From: Juglans regia
Lineage: Eukaryota > Streptophyta > Magnoliopsida > Fagales > Juglandaceae
NCBI RefSeq assembly: GCF_001411555.2
Contig: NC_049901.1
Coordinates: forward strand, 34,234,838 to 34,298,837
Direction: 5' to 3'
Length of the DNA: 64,000 bases
In this document: piece by piece, positions 23,427 to 35,221 of the stretch
Layout of the letters: each line of letters starts with the position of its first letter
Numbering within the stretch: the stretch's first letter is position 1
The notes under the pieces: generated by a model
The model's input: the letters and a program-made list of their open reading frames with translations, nothing else
What the model was told of the DNA's origin: nothing
The model's database searches: none
Translations under genes and position numbers: made by a program

Positions 23427-25650
23427 TGTGGCGCCCCCGACCCCCATGTAGAGAAAACACGGGAATCGAGACGCCGGGATGATGACAACACGGTCACACA
23501 TCCCAACGAAGTGCCAGTGTGTGTACATGCAACGGTGTACAAATAAAAAATGCAGCGGTTAATCAAGTCTACTAAGTACCAGAATTTAAATACAAACTAA
23601 ACATCAGTAAAGTTTTAAAAGCAGTTATACAGTCATCCAAAAATAAAGTTAACACATGTCCCAAAAATACAAAAGGGTAAAATAAAATAACAATAACCAG
23701 TGATCCCAGATCACTCCTCGGGCGGAGCCGTCTCCTCAGGCTCGCCCTCCTCCTCCTCATCTGCATCAAAATCTGCGTTATCACAGAATGGTACCGCAGG
23801 TAAGTATAACCCAAAAAATAATATCCTCAGGAATAAAAATGCATTAGTGCCACCAACATGCATGCATATGAAGAAATATGCATTTTTCCTCAAAATATCA
23901 TTTTCCCCGAAAATGATTAATTTTCCAACACACGCCAAAATCCCATTTGGCCCAAAAATAATCCGTAAAACATTTTCCCAGAAAATGAATTACACAAAAT
24001 CCAACACACGCTATTTTCCCAGAAAATAGTCCATTTTTAATGTATGCACCATGATCTCCCCTATGGGTCATCCGCACACCCTGGCTTCGTAGCGATGCCC
24101 ACTTTCGCGCCCAACACGTTAGTGGGAAACATCCACTACACAACGAGCGATGCCCAGTTCCGCGCCCAGCGCGTACATAGCCAGACATCCTCTAGTCCCC
24201 GCCAGCAGAAGGACCACGGAGTCGGCACGAATCTCTCGTCCGATCCCATTGTCGCCCAGCGACAATCCAGGGGACGTTACTCAGTTTATTCCGCTCCCGA
24301 GTAACCAGAGGAGCTCCACCGAGATAATGCCCCATCTCGGCTTGGGGTTCGTGATACACACGCACCCAACAAATCATTCACATGAAAACCCAGTTTTCAT
24401 AAACACATGAACATGAATGCAATACACGAAAACCCAGTTTTCCTTTACAAACATGAACATGCATGAAATAATGAAATGCACATGAACCAACCAATCCAAA
24501 ATCCATCAATAACCAATATCCAATAACCAATCCAATCCAATCAAACCAACAACTCCAATCACAAATCCATCCGACCCCCGTACTCCTCGGACTCAGTCCG
24601 GCATGCCAAAAATACAGTAAAATGGGTTAGTGCAAAAATACATAAAATTCATGAGAATTCTTTGGAGAAATACTTACAGCGCTATATGATAATTTTCGGA
24701 GGATCACGAAGCTGAAAAAGGCGACGTCTGAGCAACACCACAGTGTAAAATACACTGTGGCCGTGGGTCACAAATACCCACTTTCCAACGGAGACAAACG
24801 AAGACCCCAAAATGATAGGGTAGGGCCTAGAGAGGTCGGTGAAGCCAATGGTGGTGGTGGTTTGCCATGGATGACGGCGCAAATGGTGGTTTAAGGCCAA
24901 AAATGTACAAATCGGAAATGGACTTGGTGGGGCTTCACCGGTGACGGATCGGAGCTGGGGTTGGGTCCAAAGGGTTGCCAAGAGGTCGGGGATGAAGTGG
25001 TAGGAAGATGGTGGCCAATGGTGGCGCGACGGCGGCGCAACGGCGGAAAGAGTGCCGCGGCTTCGTGGATCTCGTGGGGGCTATCGGCGGCACGAACGGA
25101 GGTGGGGTTGGTGGGGTAGGACGACCGGCGGGAGGGGAACACGAGGGGATGGGCGGTGAGAGTCACCGCCGGCTCACGGCGGCGGGCTGGGTGGAGGCCG
25201 AAGTCGCACGGGGAGAGAGAGAGGGTCGGGCTCGCGCGGGAGAGAAAGAAACCGAAGGAAATAAGGAGAAAAGAAAAAAAGAAGGAAAAGAAAAGGAGAG
25301 GAAAGAAAAAGAGGGGAAAAGAAATGAGGTCCAATCCTCATAACTTGGGTCACGAAAATGATCCAACGGAAACGATTTTAAAACCATAAGTTAAATAAAA
25401 TAATTTAAAAGTAATGGTAAAGTCAAATTAAAATAATTAAATCTCACAGTAATTAATTTAAATATTAAAAGCAATTTAAATGCACAACATTAAATAAATA
25501 TTAAGAAAGCACATAAAATAATTTTCACCAAATTAAAATCATAGAAATAAACTCACTAAAAATCCAACCAATTTTAAAATAAGAGGATAAATTTTTGAAT
25601 AAATAATAAAAATCCTTCAGTAAAAATACACTAAAATATGGGGTGTTACA
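23427..25650 (-). repeat. 5' LTR (element orientation) of the nested Tekay-like element
   Basis: Near-identical to 17275-19501. Differences seen include one-base changes (CCAGG/CCGGG, GGCAGAG/GGCGGAG), small indels in A-runs, and a changed (CAATC)n length near 24520-24545. Confidence 0.93.
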
Positions 25651-26185
25651 CATGCTATGCCAAATGGTTTTTGAATAGGAATAATTTGAAATGCCGCTCT
25701 GATATTTTGATAACATGTTTCTGGGATCTATATTATAAAACTGAAAGGTTTTGTTATGCATTCTAAACTCTATGAAAACGCTCATGTTTACATAATAGTA
25801 TATGTTCTCTGCTTACTGAGTTGTTGATAACTCACCCCTTATCTCTACAATATTTTCAGATATTTTGGATGTTTTAGCTGAGAATTAAGACTAGAAAGCA
25901 TGCGTAAGGCTACATGAGCATAGTGGATTAAGTACAAAGATAGTACTTTGGTTATTAAAGAATTTTATTAAATAGTTTTGTTTTGCTCTGCCAACTTGGT
26001 ATTTTGAAAAGCTGATGTTTATTTTGACATTTTTTGGTGTTTAGATTAATCATATTGGAGTAGTTGATTTGAAACAGTGAGTCCTACGTATCGTTGGAAA
26101 TTTGGAGTCTATGACTATATGGTTGAGATATGATTTTAAGTGACAAGAAGTTATTACCTCACCCATTTGGGATCGGGGCGTTACA
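25651..26185. mobile_element. Older LTR-like block, right part
   Basis: Continuation of 16500-17274 after the nested insertion. It contains CTTACTGAGTTGTTGATAAC, a motif region typical of long gypsy LTRs, and ends GGATCGGGGCGTTACA, the reverse complement of a TGTAACGCCCC LTR start. This suggests a minus-strand LTR ending at about 26185. No matching second LTR is present, so it may be a solo LTR or a fragment. Confidence 0.5.
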
Positions 26186-26422
26186 TATTCCATAATCTAA
26201 CTACTCCATCAAGAGAAGCTAGTTGACAGACATTTCTTTTTGACAAACCACACTGTACCAAATGAAGGAGGAATTACTATTCATTTAGTCCCCCAATTCT
26301 ATTTCAAATGGCCGGCCAAAACCTAGCCATTAAAGTGAAGGGATGGTACTATTATGCCTCTTAATTATTGAACTCACTTTGCTTCTTTGATTTGGTATAA
26401 TAATGTAGTGTCATATGACTTG
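26186..26422. other. Spacer between LTR block and LINE tail
   Basis: About 240 bases with no recognised feature. It is the 3' flank of the minus-strand LINE, whose poly(A) appears as a T run from 26423. Confidence 0.5.
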
Positions 26423-26457
26423 TTTTTTTTTTTTTGAATCAAGAAACCTCATCTCAT

Positions 26458-29400
26458 TTATAAACTTGAATCATTACAACTATTATCATCCAAAATATAT
26501 TGTAAAACTTTCTGTAGTACTTCCTCTATCCAACAGAGTTCATCTTCTGTATGTAATGAAAATTTTGCAAGATTATGTGCAACTATATTTCCTTCCCTAT
26601 GTGTAAAACCCAAAGACAAATGTAGTCCTTGTGCTAGTAGCCTCTTTGTATCCTCAATCAGCTGACCATGTATAGATTCATCCAACTCCTCCGAGAGCAC
26701 TGCCTCAATCATCACCTTTGCATCCCCTTCCATCATGACAGACCCGAATCCCATCTCTAAGCAAAGCTCAATAGATCTCTTCAAAGTAAGGCACTCAGCA
26801 ATGAAAGGAGAGACCACATTATCCTTCCTTGAACAGACAGCAACCAGAACATCACCATAACAGTCTCTAACAATAATACCTATATCAATCCTCCTATTTT
26901 TCAAATCAACTGCAGCATCAAAGTTAAGCTTACATATAGCCCTCAAAGGTTTTTGCCATCCTCTTCCTTCCCTCCTCTCTTACTCCCTTAGATAGCCTTC
27001 CAGTCACTTTTACATTAGCCTCCTGGAACTCTTCTAAACCCACCACATCAGTTTTCACCACCTGACTAGGACTAACAAAATTATCTTAAAAAATAAAGGC
27101 ATTCTTCCTTCTCCGAATGCCCCTCATAATAGTAACAACTCTTGCCAAGCATCCGGGTGAAAGCCTATTAACCAATTCCTCCCACAGGCTGGAGAAATCA
27201 ATGATCTGGTTCAGCCACTTCCTCACGGGACTCCCATCATCAGCCAAAACATCAGCAACCCCTAGACATGCTCTTTGAAACATCAGCAACCCCTAGACAG
27301 CACCAAAGAGCATGTTGCACATCCTCTTCCTCCCTTCTACAAATAGGACACCATGGATCTTCAAAAACCTTTCTTTTGAACAAATTAGACCTCGTTGGAT
27401 GGGCATTATTTAAAGCATTCCAAACAAAATGCTTGTAACCCCTGGCACTTCCAAAGCCCACACATTCTTCCACTAGTCTGCATCCTTTCTCTCAGTAAAT
27501 GTGCTCTCTTTCCTCTCACTTTTCTGTTGCATCTCAGCATGATACGCACTCCTCACAGAAAAATGACCCTTCTTAGAGAAACCCCAAAATATCCTATCAT
27601 TTTCCCCAAAATAGCTAATAGGGATAACACAAATCATATCAACTTCAACCTTACCAAAGATCCTAGTAATGAGTTCCACCTTCCATTCCTTCCTCTCTTC
27701 ATCAATTAATTCAGCCACCTTTGCATCTGCTGCTAACACTTGGACAGGAGATTCAATAAAAAAAGAAGTAGGGGAAAAAGGGAGCCATTTATGGTCCTAA
27801 ATCTGAATGCTTCTTCCATTTCCCACTCTCAATCTTAGTCCTCTCCCAAGGACATCCCTTACTTCCCAAATACTTCTCAAAATCAGAGATGGGGTTCACC
27901 CTAACTCTACCTCAGTAAAGAATTTACTTTTCAACTACTTCTCATTAAAGATACGAGCCACCAAAGAATCCTACCTCTGTACCAACCTCCACCCTTGTTT
28001 AGCCAACATAGCTCTGTTAAAACACTCAATACTTCTAAAACCAAGGCCACCCTCAGCTTTAGAAACACCAAGCCTCTCCCATTTCTTCCAATGTATACCC
28101 GAGCCAGTTCTATTATTCTTTTACCAGAATCTCGAGATCATGGAATTCAAATCCCTACCCAATTTCTTTGGCAACAAGAAGACACTCATAGTGTAGGTAG
28201 GAATTGCTTGCAAAATAGCCTTCACCATCACTTCCTTCCCTGCTCTAGACAAGAAGTTGGTCTTCCAATTCTGGATTTTCTACCACACCCTTGCCTTAAT
28301 ACTTTGGAAAGTAGTGTATTTTGCCCTTCCCACTATAGCAGGGAGTCCTAACTATCTCTCAAAGGTAGCACACAAAGCAGAACCTGCCTCACTTATGCTA
28401 CCCTCCTTTGCCAACACTCTGGTATTAGAACTAAACATAAGGGAGGTCTTTTGCTTGTTCAAAGTCTGCCCCGAGGCTTCTTCATAACAGGTCAAGATAT
28501 TCATAATTTTTCTTCATTCCTCCACCTTTGCTCTACTGAAAATTATGCAGCCATCCGTAAACATGAGATAATTGAGCCTTGTCCCCCCTCTAGCCACTGC
28601 CATACCCCTTATATCACCCTTTAATTTAGCATTCCTAAGAAGCTGACTCAACCCTTCTGCACAAATAATAAACAAGTAAGGGGACAAAGGGTCCCCTTGC
28701 CTCAGCCCTCTTGAAGGTCGAATGATGTCACCTGGCTTCCCATTTAGAAGTACTGAATGAGACACTGAGCACACACACTCCATAATCAACCCTATGATCT
28801 TCAAACCAAATCCCATCCTCAAGAGAACAACCTCCAAGAAAGGCCATTCCACCCTGTCATAAGCTTTGGCCATATCCAACTTAATGGCCATATTACCCAC
28901 CTTCCCTTTCTATTTAGTCTTCATGGAGTGTAGCAATTCATAGGCAATCATGATGTTATCGGTGATGAGTCTCCCAGGAATGAACGCACTCTGATTGGCA
29001 TAAATAATACATTGAAGCACTCCTTTAATTATGTTTGCTATCACCTTGGAGATCAGTTTGTACAACATGTTATAGAGGCTTATAGGCCTAAAATGCTTAA
29101 CTGATAAAGGGGTTTTTATCTTAGGAATTAGGGCCAGGTATGTCTAATTAAGCTGTCTATCCAGTCGACCACCCATTCAGCACTTCCAGAACAGCTTCCT
29201 TCACTTTTGCCCCAACAACTTCCCAATGGTTTTTATAGAAACCTGCCCCAAAACCATCAGGCCCTGGGGATTTAAAAAGGGACATTTCTTTTAGAGCCCT
29301 TTCCACTTCCTCTTCAGTAAACACCCTTTCCATTCTCAGCTTCATCTCCTCAGGAACACTAGTCTAAAAAAAGTTTAAACAATCATCTATTTTCTTGCTT

Positions 29401-30628
29401 GTGGGACAAGAGGAAGAATAAATATCAACATAATAATTTCTCAAAATTTCAGCTACAACTTTTGGATCTGTCACCTCCACCTCTTGTTCATTCTTTATTG
29501 AACTAATGAAATTCCTCTTTTTCCTTTGATTTGCACAGGCATGAAAGAACTTTGTATTCCTATCTCCTTGTTGCAACCAGTGCTTTTTAGCCCACTGCTT
29601 CCAAGCTAGATTTTCCTGCTCGAGCAGTTTCTCCAGTTCTCTTATTCTCCTTTGAATCTTGTCCAACTGATCTAGCCCCCTCTTCCTACAACAACCTCAA
29701 TTGCTCAGTTTTTTCTTCAAGTTCCCTTCCCCTTTGACAAGTTCCTGCTCCACTTCCTTAAAGCCCATACATTTTGTTAACTGATAAATCACCCCTTGCA
29801 TGCAGCCTGTATAGCCCTTGTTCTTGCTCCATTCATGCTCGATTACCCTTTGACACCCCTCTTCCAAATCCCAGCAAAGTTCATATTTAAAACTGGAACC
29901 CCTACTTATCCATTCCCCCTTCATATTACTACATGAGCTTATCAGCAGGGGCTGTGGTCAGAGCATACAGTAGCCAACACATCCACCTTTACCTCAAAAT
30001 TCATACCCAGCCAGTAATGATTGGCTACCCCACCATCGAGCCTTTCCTTAACAAAAGTTTCATCCACATGCCCATTCTACCAGGTAAACCTATCCCCCTT
30101 CAAACCCAAATCAACCAGCTTACCTTTTTCTAAGGATTGTCGAAATAGGTCCATTTGCTCTTCACTCCTTAGTCTCCTCCCTTGCTTCTCATCTTGACAT
30201 ACTATCTCATTAAAATCCCCCACCACACACCAGCCAACCCCTTTCTTAGGTTCAAGATAGTTCAATAAATCCCAACTCACTTTTCTTTTTTGTACAATAG
30301 GGTCTCCATAAAAACTCGTCAAAACCCAACTCTTCCTTCCACCCCCTTCATTCACCCATACATTTATTTTTCTTTGAGAATAGTTTATTATGTCAATCAA
30401 TTCTTCCCTTCTCCATAGTAATATCAATCCTCCACTCAAGCCAATTGGCTCCACAACAACATATCCCTCAAAACCTAGCCTCTTTTGAATACTAGAGACT
30501 CTTTCTTGTTTCAATCTTGACTCCATTAAAAACACCACCTCCGGCCTCTTCTCCTTTACCACTTGGCAAAGGAATTGAACTGCGCGAGGGTTGGCAAGCC
30601 CTCAATAGTTCCAGCTACGTATTTTCAT
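26458..30628 (-). pseudogene. LINE ORF2: endonuclease, reverse transcriptase, zf-RVT, RNase H
   Basis: It starts at the ATG whose complement is 30626-30628 (MKIRSWNY, then a stop where the family has WNCRG). The endonuclease (30077-30562) shows VVFLMESRL, a GDFNEIV motif and GDRFTW. Reverse transcriptase fragments at 29157-29345 (SPGPDGFGAGFY) and 28514-28900 carry IKLDMAKAYDRVEW and GLRQGDPLSPYLFI, but the catalytic box reads FTDG instead of F/Y-A-D-D, losing the second Asp. The zf-RVT part (27252-27473) has KHFVWNALNNAHPTR and CPICRREEEDVQHALWCC. The RNase H (26458-26946) has NFDAA, AECLTL and MEGDAKV acidic positions, but Asn where the last Asp is expected (NIVAHNLA). Several frameshifts and stops separate these pieces. 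Confidence 0.9.
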
Positions 30629-31850
30629 GGCTCCTGGCGGGGTTGTTTAACAATCTCCGCCAAACAATTTCCAGAACATTCCACATAAGACATTCCCATT
30701 CTCTCCTCTCTTTTGGTTTTCTTTGTTACTGCATCATCCCCACCTTCATTCCCTCCCTCCCTAACCACTCTCCTCTTCAAAGGACAGTTAACAACATGAA
30801 CCTGGGCCACAAAATTTGCCCTTGCTCTACGCTTCCATTGACCCTTATTGTTAGCCATTTTACCTCCTTCCTCATCACTAGCAACATCTACAACCCCTTA
30901 TGCTTCTAACACATTCTTCACAACCAGTTCAGTAGAAATACTCAAGCTCTCACAGGCATGACTAGCTATCAAGACAGGTTCACAACCCACTGGGTCAATA
31001 CCAACCCCCTTCACCAGAACAGACTCCTGACTCCTTTCTACTATACCCTCCACACTCCCCTCCTCTACAGACTGGTCCTCTCTCCTCGAGTCTCCCGACA
31101 ACCTTTCCTCATCCGCTCCTCCCTTCCTTCCCATTCCTCCATTCAAAGGCTCAGAGTCTTGACCCTTAGAGAAACTGGACTCCCATCTAGGCTTCTATTT
31201 CTATCCCCCACCTCTAAAATTTTTATCAGCTCGAAGCCAAGCCCCAAATTGGGGAATCTTCCCCTCCAAACTTTCATTTCTCACACAACCATTAGCCCCG
31301 TGCACAATCCATCCACACGTGAAGCACATCCTTGGTAGCTTCTCGTATTTAAAGCTAACCCACACACTCTTACCATTGACAATAATCAAACGACCCCTGG
31401 CAATGAGTTTTTTCAATGGGATCCCCACTTTCACCCTCCTCCCCCACCCAACCCCATCAACTGGCACATCAACCACTATCACTTTCCCCATAGAACCTCT
31501 AATCTGCATTCCTTTCCCCTCATCCATACATCCCATCGACAAGTTATGCAGTTGTATCCAAAAAGCTTCATCTTCAAACTTTACAGTATTTGGTTGAGCA
31601 CAAGCATCGAACACCCGGAGTACCAAAAGGCTATTATTAAACAACCATGGACGTCCCTCCCACACTCTTGCTAGATCAGTATGGGTGGAGAAAGTAATAA
31701 TAAAAATGTTGTTGCCTACCTCCTAAAACACAGCTGTTATACTAATCCTCCAGATTTTGGCCATCGTGGACGATAAGATCTCCTTCCCGATCACTCTATC
31801 CAGACAGATCTTCCCTACCAAGTTTCAATCTCCCTTATCCTTGATCGGGC
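30625..31850 (-). pseudogene. LINE ORF1: DUF4283 and CCHC zinc knuckle protein
   Basis: An RNA-binding, gag-like protein of plant L1 elements. Readable order: LVGKICLDRVIGKEI (31740-31835), then AKIWRISITAVF followed by an in-frame stop, NNIFIITFSTHTDLARVWEG, PWLFNN, VDVPVDGVGWGRRVKVGIPL, and a zinc-knuckle region MCFTCGWIVHGANGCVR (C-x2-C-x4-H-x4-C, about 31270-31320). A basic tail (KRRARANF, KKTKREER) ends in QPRQEP with a TGA at 30625-30627. The N-terminal ~30 residues are missing. Its stop overlaps the ORF2 start (ATGA at 30625-30628). Confidence 0.85.
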
Positions 31851-31855
31851 TTTAC

Positions 31856-32084
31856 ATTTTGTAATAAGTAACGCGAGACGTTTTGTATAAGTGAGAAACA
31901 GTGTGTATTGTAGAGATTAGTTGTATAAAATGGGAATAGCGGGAAGGGGAAGATCATCTGAACACTTGTATGAAATTATATTCTCGGAGGTGTGAGTTTT
32001 TCCTCGAAATAAAACTTAGTTCTTGAGGTTCTTGTAGCATTCTTGTTCTCCTTCTTGAAGTTCTTAAATTCCAGAAACATAACA
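31856..32084 (+). repeat. Partial 5' LTR
   Basis: It matches 35785-36045, e.g. GTATAAGTGAGAAACA, GGGAATAGCGGGAAGGG, AAGATCATCTGAACAC and GGAGGTGTGAGTTTTT. It contains a TATAAAAT box at 31924-31931, likely the element's promoter. Confidence 0.88.
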
Positions 32085-32085
32085 A

Positions 32086-32099
32086 TTGGTATCAGAGAG
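32086..32099 (+). promoter_or_regulatory. Primer-binding site, tRNA-iMet type
   Basis: TTGGTATCAGAGAG one base after the LTR end; 11-12 bases fit the initiator-Met tRNA 3' end. Confidence 0.85.
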
Positions 32100-32111
32100 G
32101 GACTATCCCTC

Positions 32112-33196
32112 ATGGCTGAAGTTACATGATCAATGGCATTGAAGGCTCACTAGGAGATCAATCAGAAACAACGGGAGGCAATGCAAAGGCAACTCGATGA
32201 TCAACTACAATCTATCCATGTTATTTCTAACTGGTTAGACCAAATAAAAGATATGATTAGAACTTTGATTTAGAATCAACATGTTTGTACACCTAGGGAA
32301 GAAGTTAAAGAACCAAGATTAGTGGTTCAAGAAGACAGGCAATTTTCGTCCAGAGGTGTTAGATTAGAGTTTCCTCATTTCGATGGGGGTAATTCTTCAG
32401 GTTGGGTCTTTAAGGCGAACCAATATTTTAACTATCATCAAACTTCCCCTGTCTAGAGACTATTAATGGCCTTTTACCATATGGAAGGGAAAGCTTTAAT
32501 TTGGTATCAAGATGCTGTTGACAGTGGGCAGTTTGAAGGGTGGCAAACTTTTGTTAGAGCCTTGTCAACAAGGTTTGGACCAACAACTTATGATGATCCC
32601 ATGGAAGCCTTGACTAGGCTTAAGAAAACAAGCACGGTAGCAGCTTATAAAGCTCAATTTGAGGGAGAGTCTAATAGGTGGAGGGGCTTTCTGGGAAACA
32701 CAAATTCAGTTGCTTCCGGAGTAGCCTGAAAGATGAAACTAGATTGCATATTCGTTTGCTTGACCCAATAAGTTTGAGTGCTGCTTTTGGGTTAGCAAAA
32801 ATACAAGAGGAATATGTGTGGGGAATATGTGTGGAGTACCAGAAAGGCCCTGAAGGGAGTAGTAGGGGTTACTGACAGTCAAATATTTTTGGAAGGAATG
32901 GGAATGGGTAATCAAAGAATGGCTTCCAAGCAAGGAAGGTTTATTCTGCCCAAATGGATGAAAAGAGAAGGAAAGATTTATGTTACCACTTTGAAGAAAA
33001 GTGGAATGCTTCACATGTCTGCAAGAATCCAAAGATATATCTGTTGCAAGTTGAAAATAGTGAAGCCAGTGATGGGGAAGTTGAAAAGGAACAAGAAGTA
33101 GTTGGAGAATCTGAATTGACAGAATCAGATGAACAAATAGGAAGTCTTGAAATTCGATTCATGCCATATCAGGCTCCCCTAATTCTAATACTATGA
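32112..33196 (+). pseudogene. gag
   Basis: Capsid/nucleocapsid precursor. ATG at 32112 (MAEVT then a stop). Conserved parts are LEFPHFDGGNSSGWVFKANQ (32365-32425), MEGKALIWYQDAVDSG, FVRALSTRFGPTTYDDPMEA and LTRLKKTSTVAAYKAQFE (32466-32670). After a frame change comes LLDPISLSAAFGLAKIQEEY (32755-32815), then a damaged zinc knuckle LCYHFEEKWNASHVCK (32970-33020), where the second Cys is Phe. At least four stops or shifts. Confidence 0.88.
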
Positions 33197-33229
33197 GATT
33201 AATGGGAGTTATTATAGGCTAGCTAGTGG

Positions 33230-34250
33230 TACTATTGGTTGATTCTGGCAACACATACAATTTCTTAGATCCACAAGTTGCTAGGTTGGCTAGGTTGCAA
33301 ATTTGGAAGGGCCTCATTTACAGGTCAAGGTAGCTAATGCTGAGAAGTTGACAAGTAGGGGAAATTGTGAAAATTTTGTAGTAAAGATATAAGGCAGTAG
33401 GTTCAATGTGTCTTTTCACTTATTAATATTGGGAGCTTGTGATGTAGTTTTGGGAGTAAGATGGTTGTGAACACTTGGGCCTATTGTGTGGAACTTTATG
33501 CAGATGACAATGCAGTTTCAGATAAAAGGGGTGATATGAAATTGCAGGGCCTTTTGTGGGTGATACTTATGTGGAAGATGGTTCTAAGTTTCTGAAACCT
33601 TCCTCAGTGAGCAAATAATGGTGGTTTTTGTAGCTGAGGTTAACAAAAATAAGTAAAGAGTAGGGTGTAATCCAGAATGAGGCTGCTGAATTATTGGAAG
33701 AGTATCGATGAGTTTTTGATGAACCAACTGGGTTGCCACCTCCTAGATCATGTGATCACCAAATTATTTTGAAGACTGACACTCAGCCTATTTCAACTAG
33801 GTCTTATAGGTATCATTTTTTTTAATACTAAAATAGAGAAGATTGTGCAAGATTTACTAAAATTTGGTGTAATAAGGCCATCACAAAGTCCATTTTCATC
33901 ACCTGTTCTTTTGGTGATAACAGATGATGGAAGCAGGAGGATGTGTGTAGATTATAGGGTCTTGAACCAAAAAACCGTCAAAGACAAGTTTCCAATTCTT
34001 GTCATTGATGAGTTGTTTGGAGCAAGAAATTTTTCAAAGTTGGGTCTTAGATCTGGACACCACTACATCAGGGTGAGGGAAGATGTGTCAAGACTATCTT
34101 TGGGACCCATGATGGTCATTATAAATTTTTAGTTATGCCATTTGGACCTACTAAAGCCCCTACTACCTTTCAAGGCCTAATGAAGTTTTCAAGCCATACC
34201 TTAGGAAGTTTGTACTAGTTTTTATTTTATTTTATGAAATACTAGTATAT
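33230..34250 (+). pseudogene. Protease and reverse transcriptase remnants
   Basis: The protease active-site motif LVDSGNTYNFLD is at 33235-33270. Reverse transcriptase (33840-34200) shows [58 protein letters not shown] and, after a frame change, VMPFG-like sequence at about 34135. The Y-x-D-D box region (about 34215-34255) is degraded. No RNase H follows. Confidence 0.82.
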
Positions 34251-34439
34251 GGTAAACCTGTTTTTAAGCATTTGGGGCATCTAAAAGTGGTGTTAGAAAC
34301 CCTGAAACATCATCAACTATTTTCCAACATGTCCAAATGTAAATTTGGAGTAACTAAGGTCGAGTACTTGGGTCATTTAATCTCGGGTTTAGGTGTTAGA
34401 GCTAACTTAGGGAAGATTGCAGCTATTGGAAGGGGATGA

Positions 34440-35221
34440 GAAGTGATATAAAGAAGCTTGTGAGAGAGTGTGACATTTGTTAGACTATGAAATATGAGAA
34501 TCTTCATCCTGCAGTGCTACTACAACCATTATCAATGCCATCTTAGCTTTGGATAGATATTGCAATGGACTTCATTGAAGGATTGCCAGTGTCTCATGGG
34601 GTTTCTGTCATCTTTTCTGCTGTGGACAGACTTACAAAACATTCTCAGCTTTTTACTTTGGCCCATCCTTACATGGCAGCCAAAGTAGCACAAGAGTTTG
34701 TTTGTTTGTGTTTTTTTTCCAGTTGTGTTCAAGTTTCATGGAATGCCTAAACCTATTGTTTCTTACAAAGATCCAATATTTACTGGTTCTTTTTGGAAAG
34801 AACTTTTAGTCTGCAAGATACAACCTTGGTTTTCGGTTCTGCATACCATCCACAGACTGATGGCTAAACTGAGGCACTTAACAAATGTGTGGAGATATAT
34901 CTGAGGTATTATATTAGAACAAGGCCTAAAGATTGGAGCTTATGGTTGCCAATGGCTGAATGGTGTTACAATACCATAGCACATTCAGCTACTGGACTGT
35001 TCCCATTTGAAGCCCTTTATGGGTATCAGCCCCCAAAGTTGTTGTTATATGTCCATGGTGCTATTGCCAATGAGGTTGTGGATCAACAGTTGAGAACAAA
35101 GGCCGAAGTAATGGCTTTATTGAAAGAGAATTTGCAAAAGACACAACAAAAAATGAAACACTTTGCTGACAAGAAGAGGACAGAAAGAAATTTTGCAGTA
35201 GGTGACTGGGATTTTTTTTGA
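34440..35221 (+). pseudogene. Integrase remnant
   Basis: After the CxxC half of the zinc finger (CDIC), the core is readable in several frames: IAMDFIEGLP with the first Asp, VDRLTKHSQLFTLAHPYMAA, FHGMPKPIVSYKDPIFTGSF (second Asp position retained as KD after S-Y), and YNTIAHSATGLFPFEALYGY. It ends at a stop at 35219-35221 after FAVGDWDFF. Frameshifts at about 34700 and 34800. Confidence 0.85.

Larger units (their letters stand above)
17275..25650 (-). mobile_element. Nested Tekay-like Ty3/gypsy retrotransposon, non-autonomous structure
   Basis: A complete LTR element with LTRs at 17275-19501 and 23427-25650 (2227 and 2224 bp). It is flanked by the direct repeat CATGC (17270-17274 and 25651-25655). 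Read on the minus strand it begins TGTAACACCCC. It has a TGGTATCAGAGC primer-binding site (tRNA-iMet type) just inside the upstream LTR and a purine tract AAGGGGGGAGGA just before the downstream LTR. The interior is only 3.9 kb. It keeps integrase and a chromodomain-like tail, but gag, protease, reverse transcriptase and RNase H are missing and about 2.6 kb of G-poor (plus-strand) non-coding DNA lies in their place. By eye I count roughly 20-25 differences between the LTRs (about 1%), so insertion is recent. The integrase style and chromodomain point to the Tekay/Del chromovirus lineage. Confidence 0.92.
26423..31850 (-). mobile_element. L1-like LINE with RNase H, 5'-truncated and mutated
   Basis: A non-LTR retrotransposon reading right to left. 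It has ORF1 (DUF4283 plus zinc knuckle), ORF2 (endonuclease, reverse transcriptase, zf-RVT region, RNase H) and a 13-base T run at 26423-26435 that is its poly(A) tail. At the 5' end ORF1 begins mid-domain at about 31850, directly against the truncated LTR of the next element. Target-site duplications were not found. Confidence 0.92.

Noticed and set aside
26411..26422. TGTCATATG as the missing start of the gypsy 5' LTR, making the LINE an insertion in that LTR
   Set aside because: Only about nine bases resemble the LTR start, about 90 LTR bases would still be missing, and no target duplication supports it.
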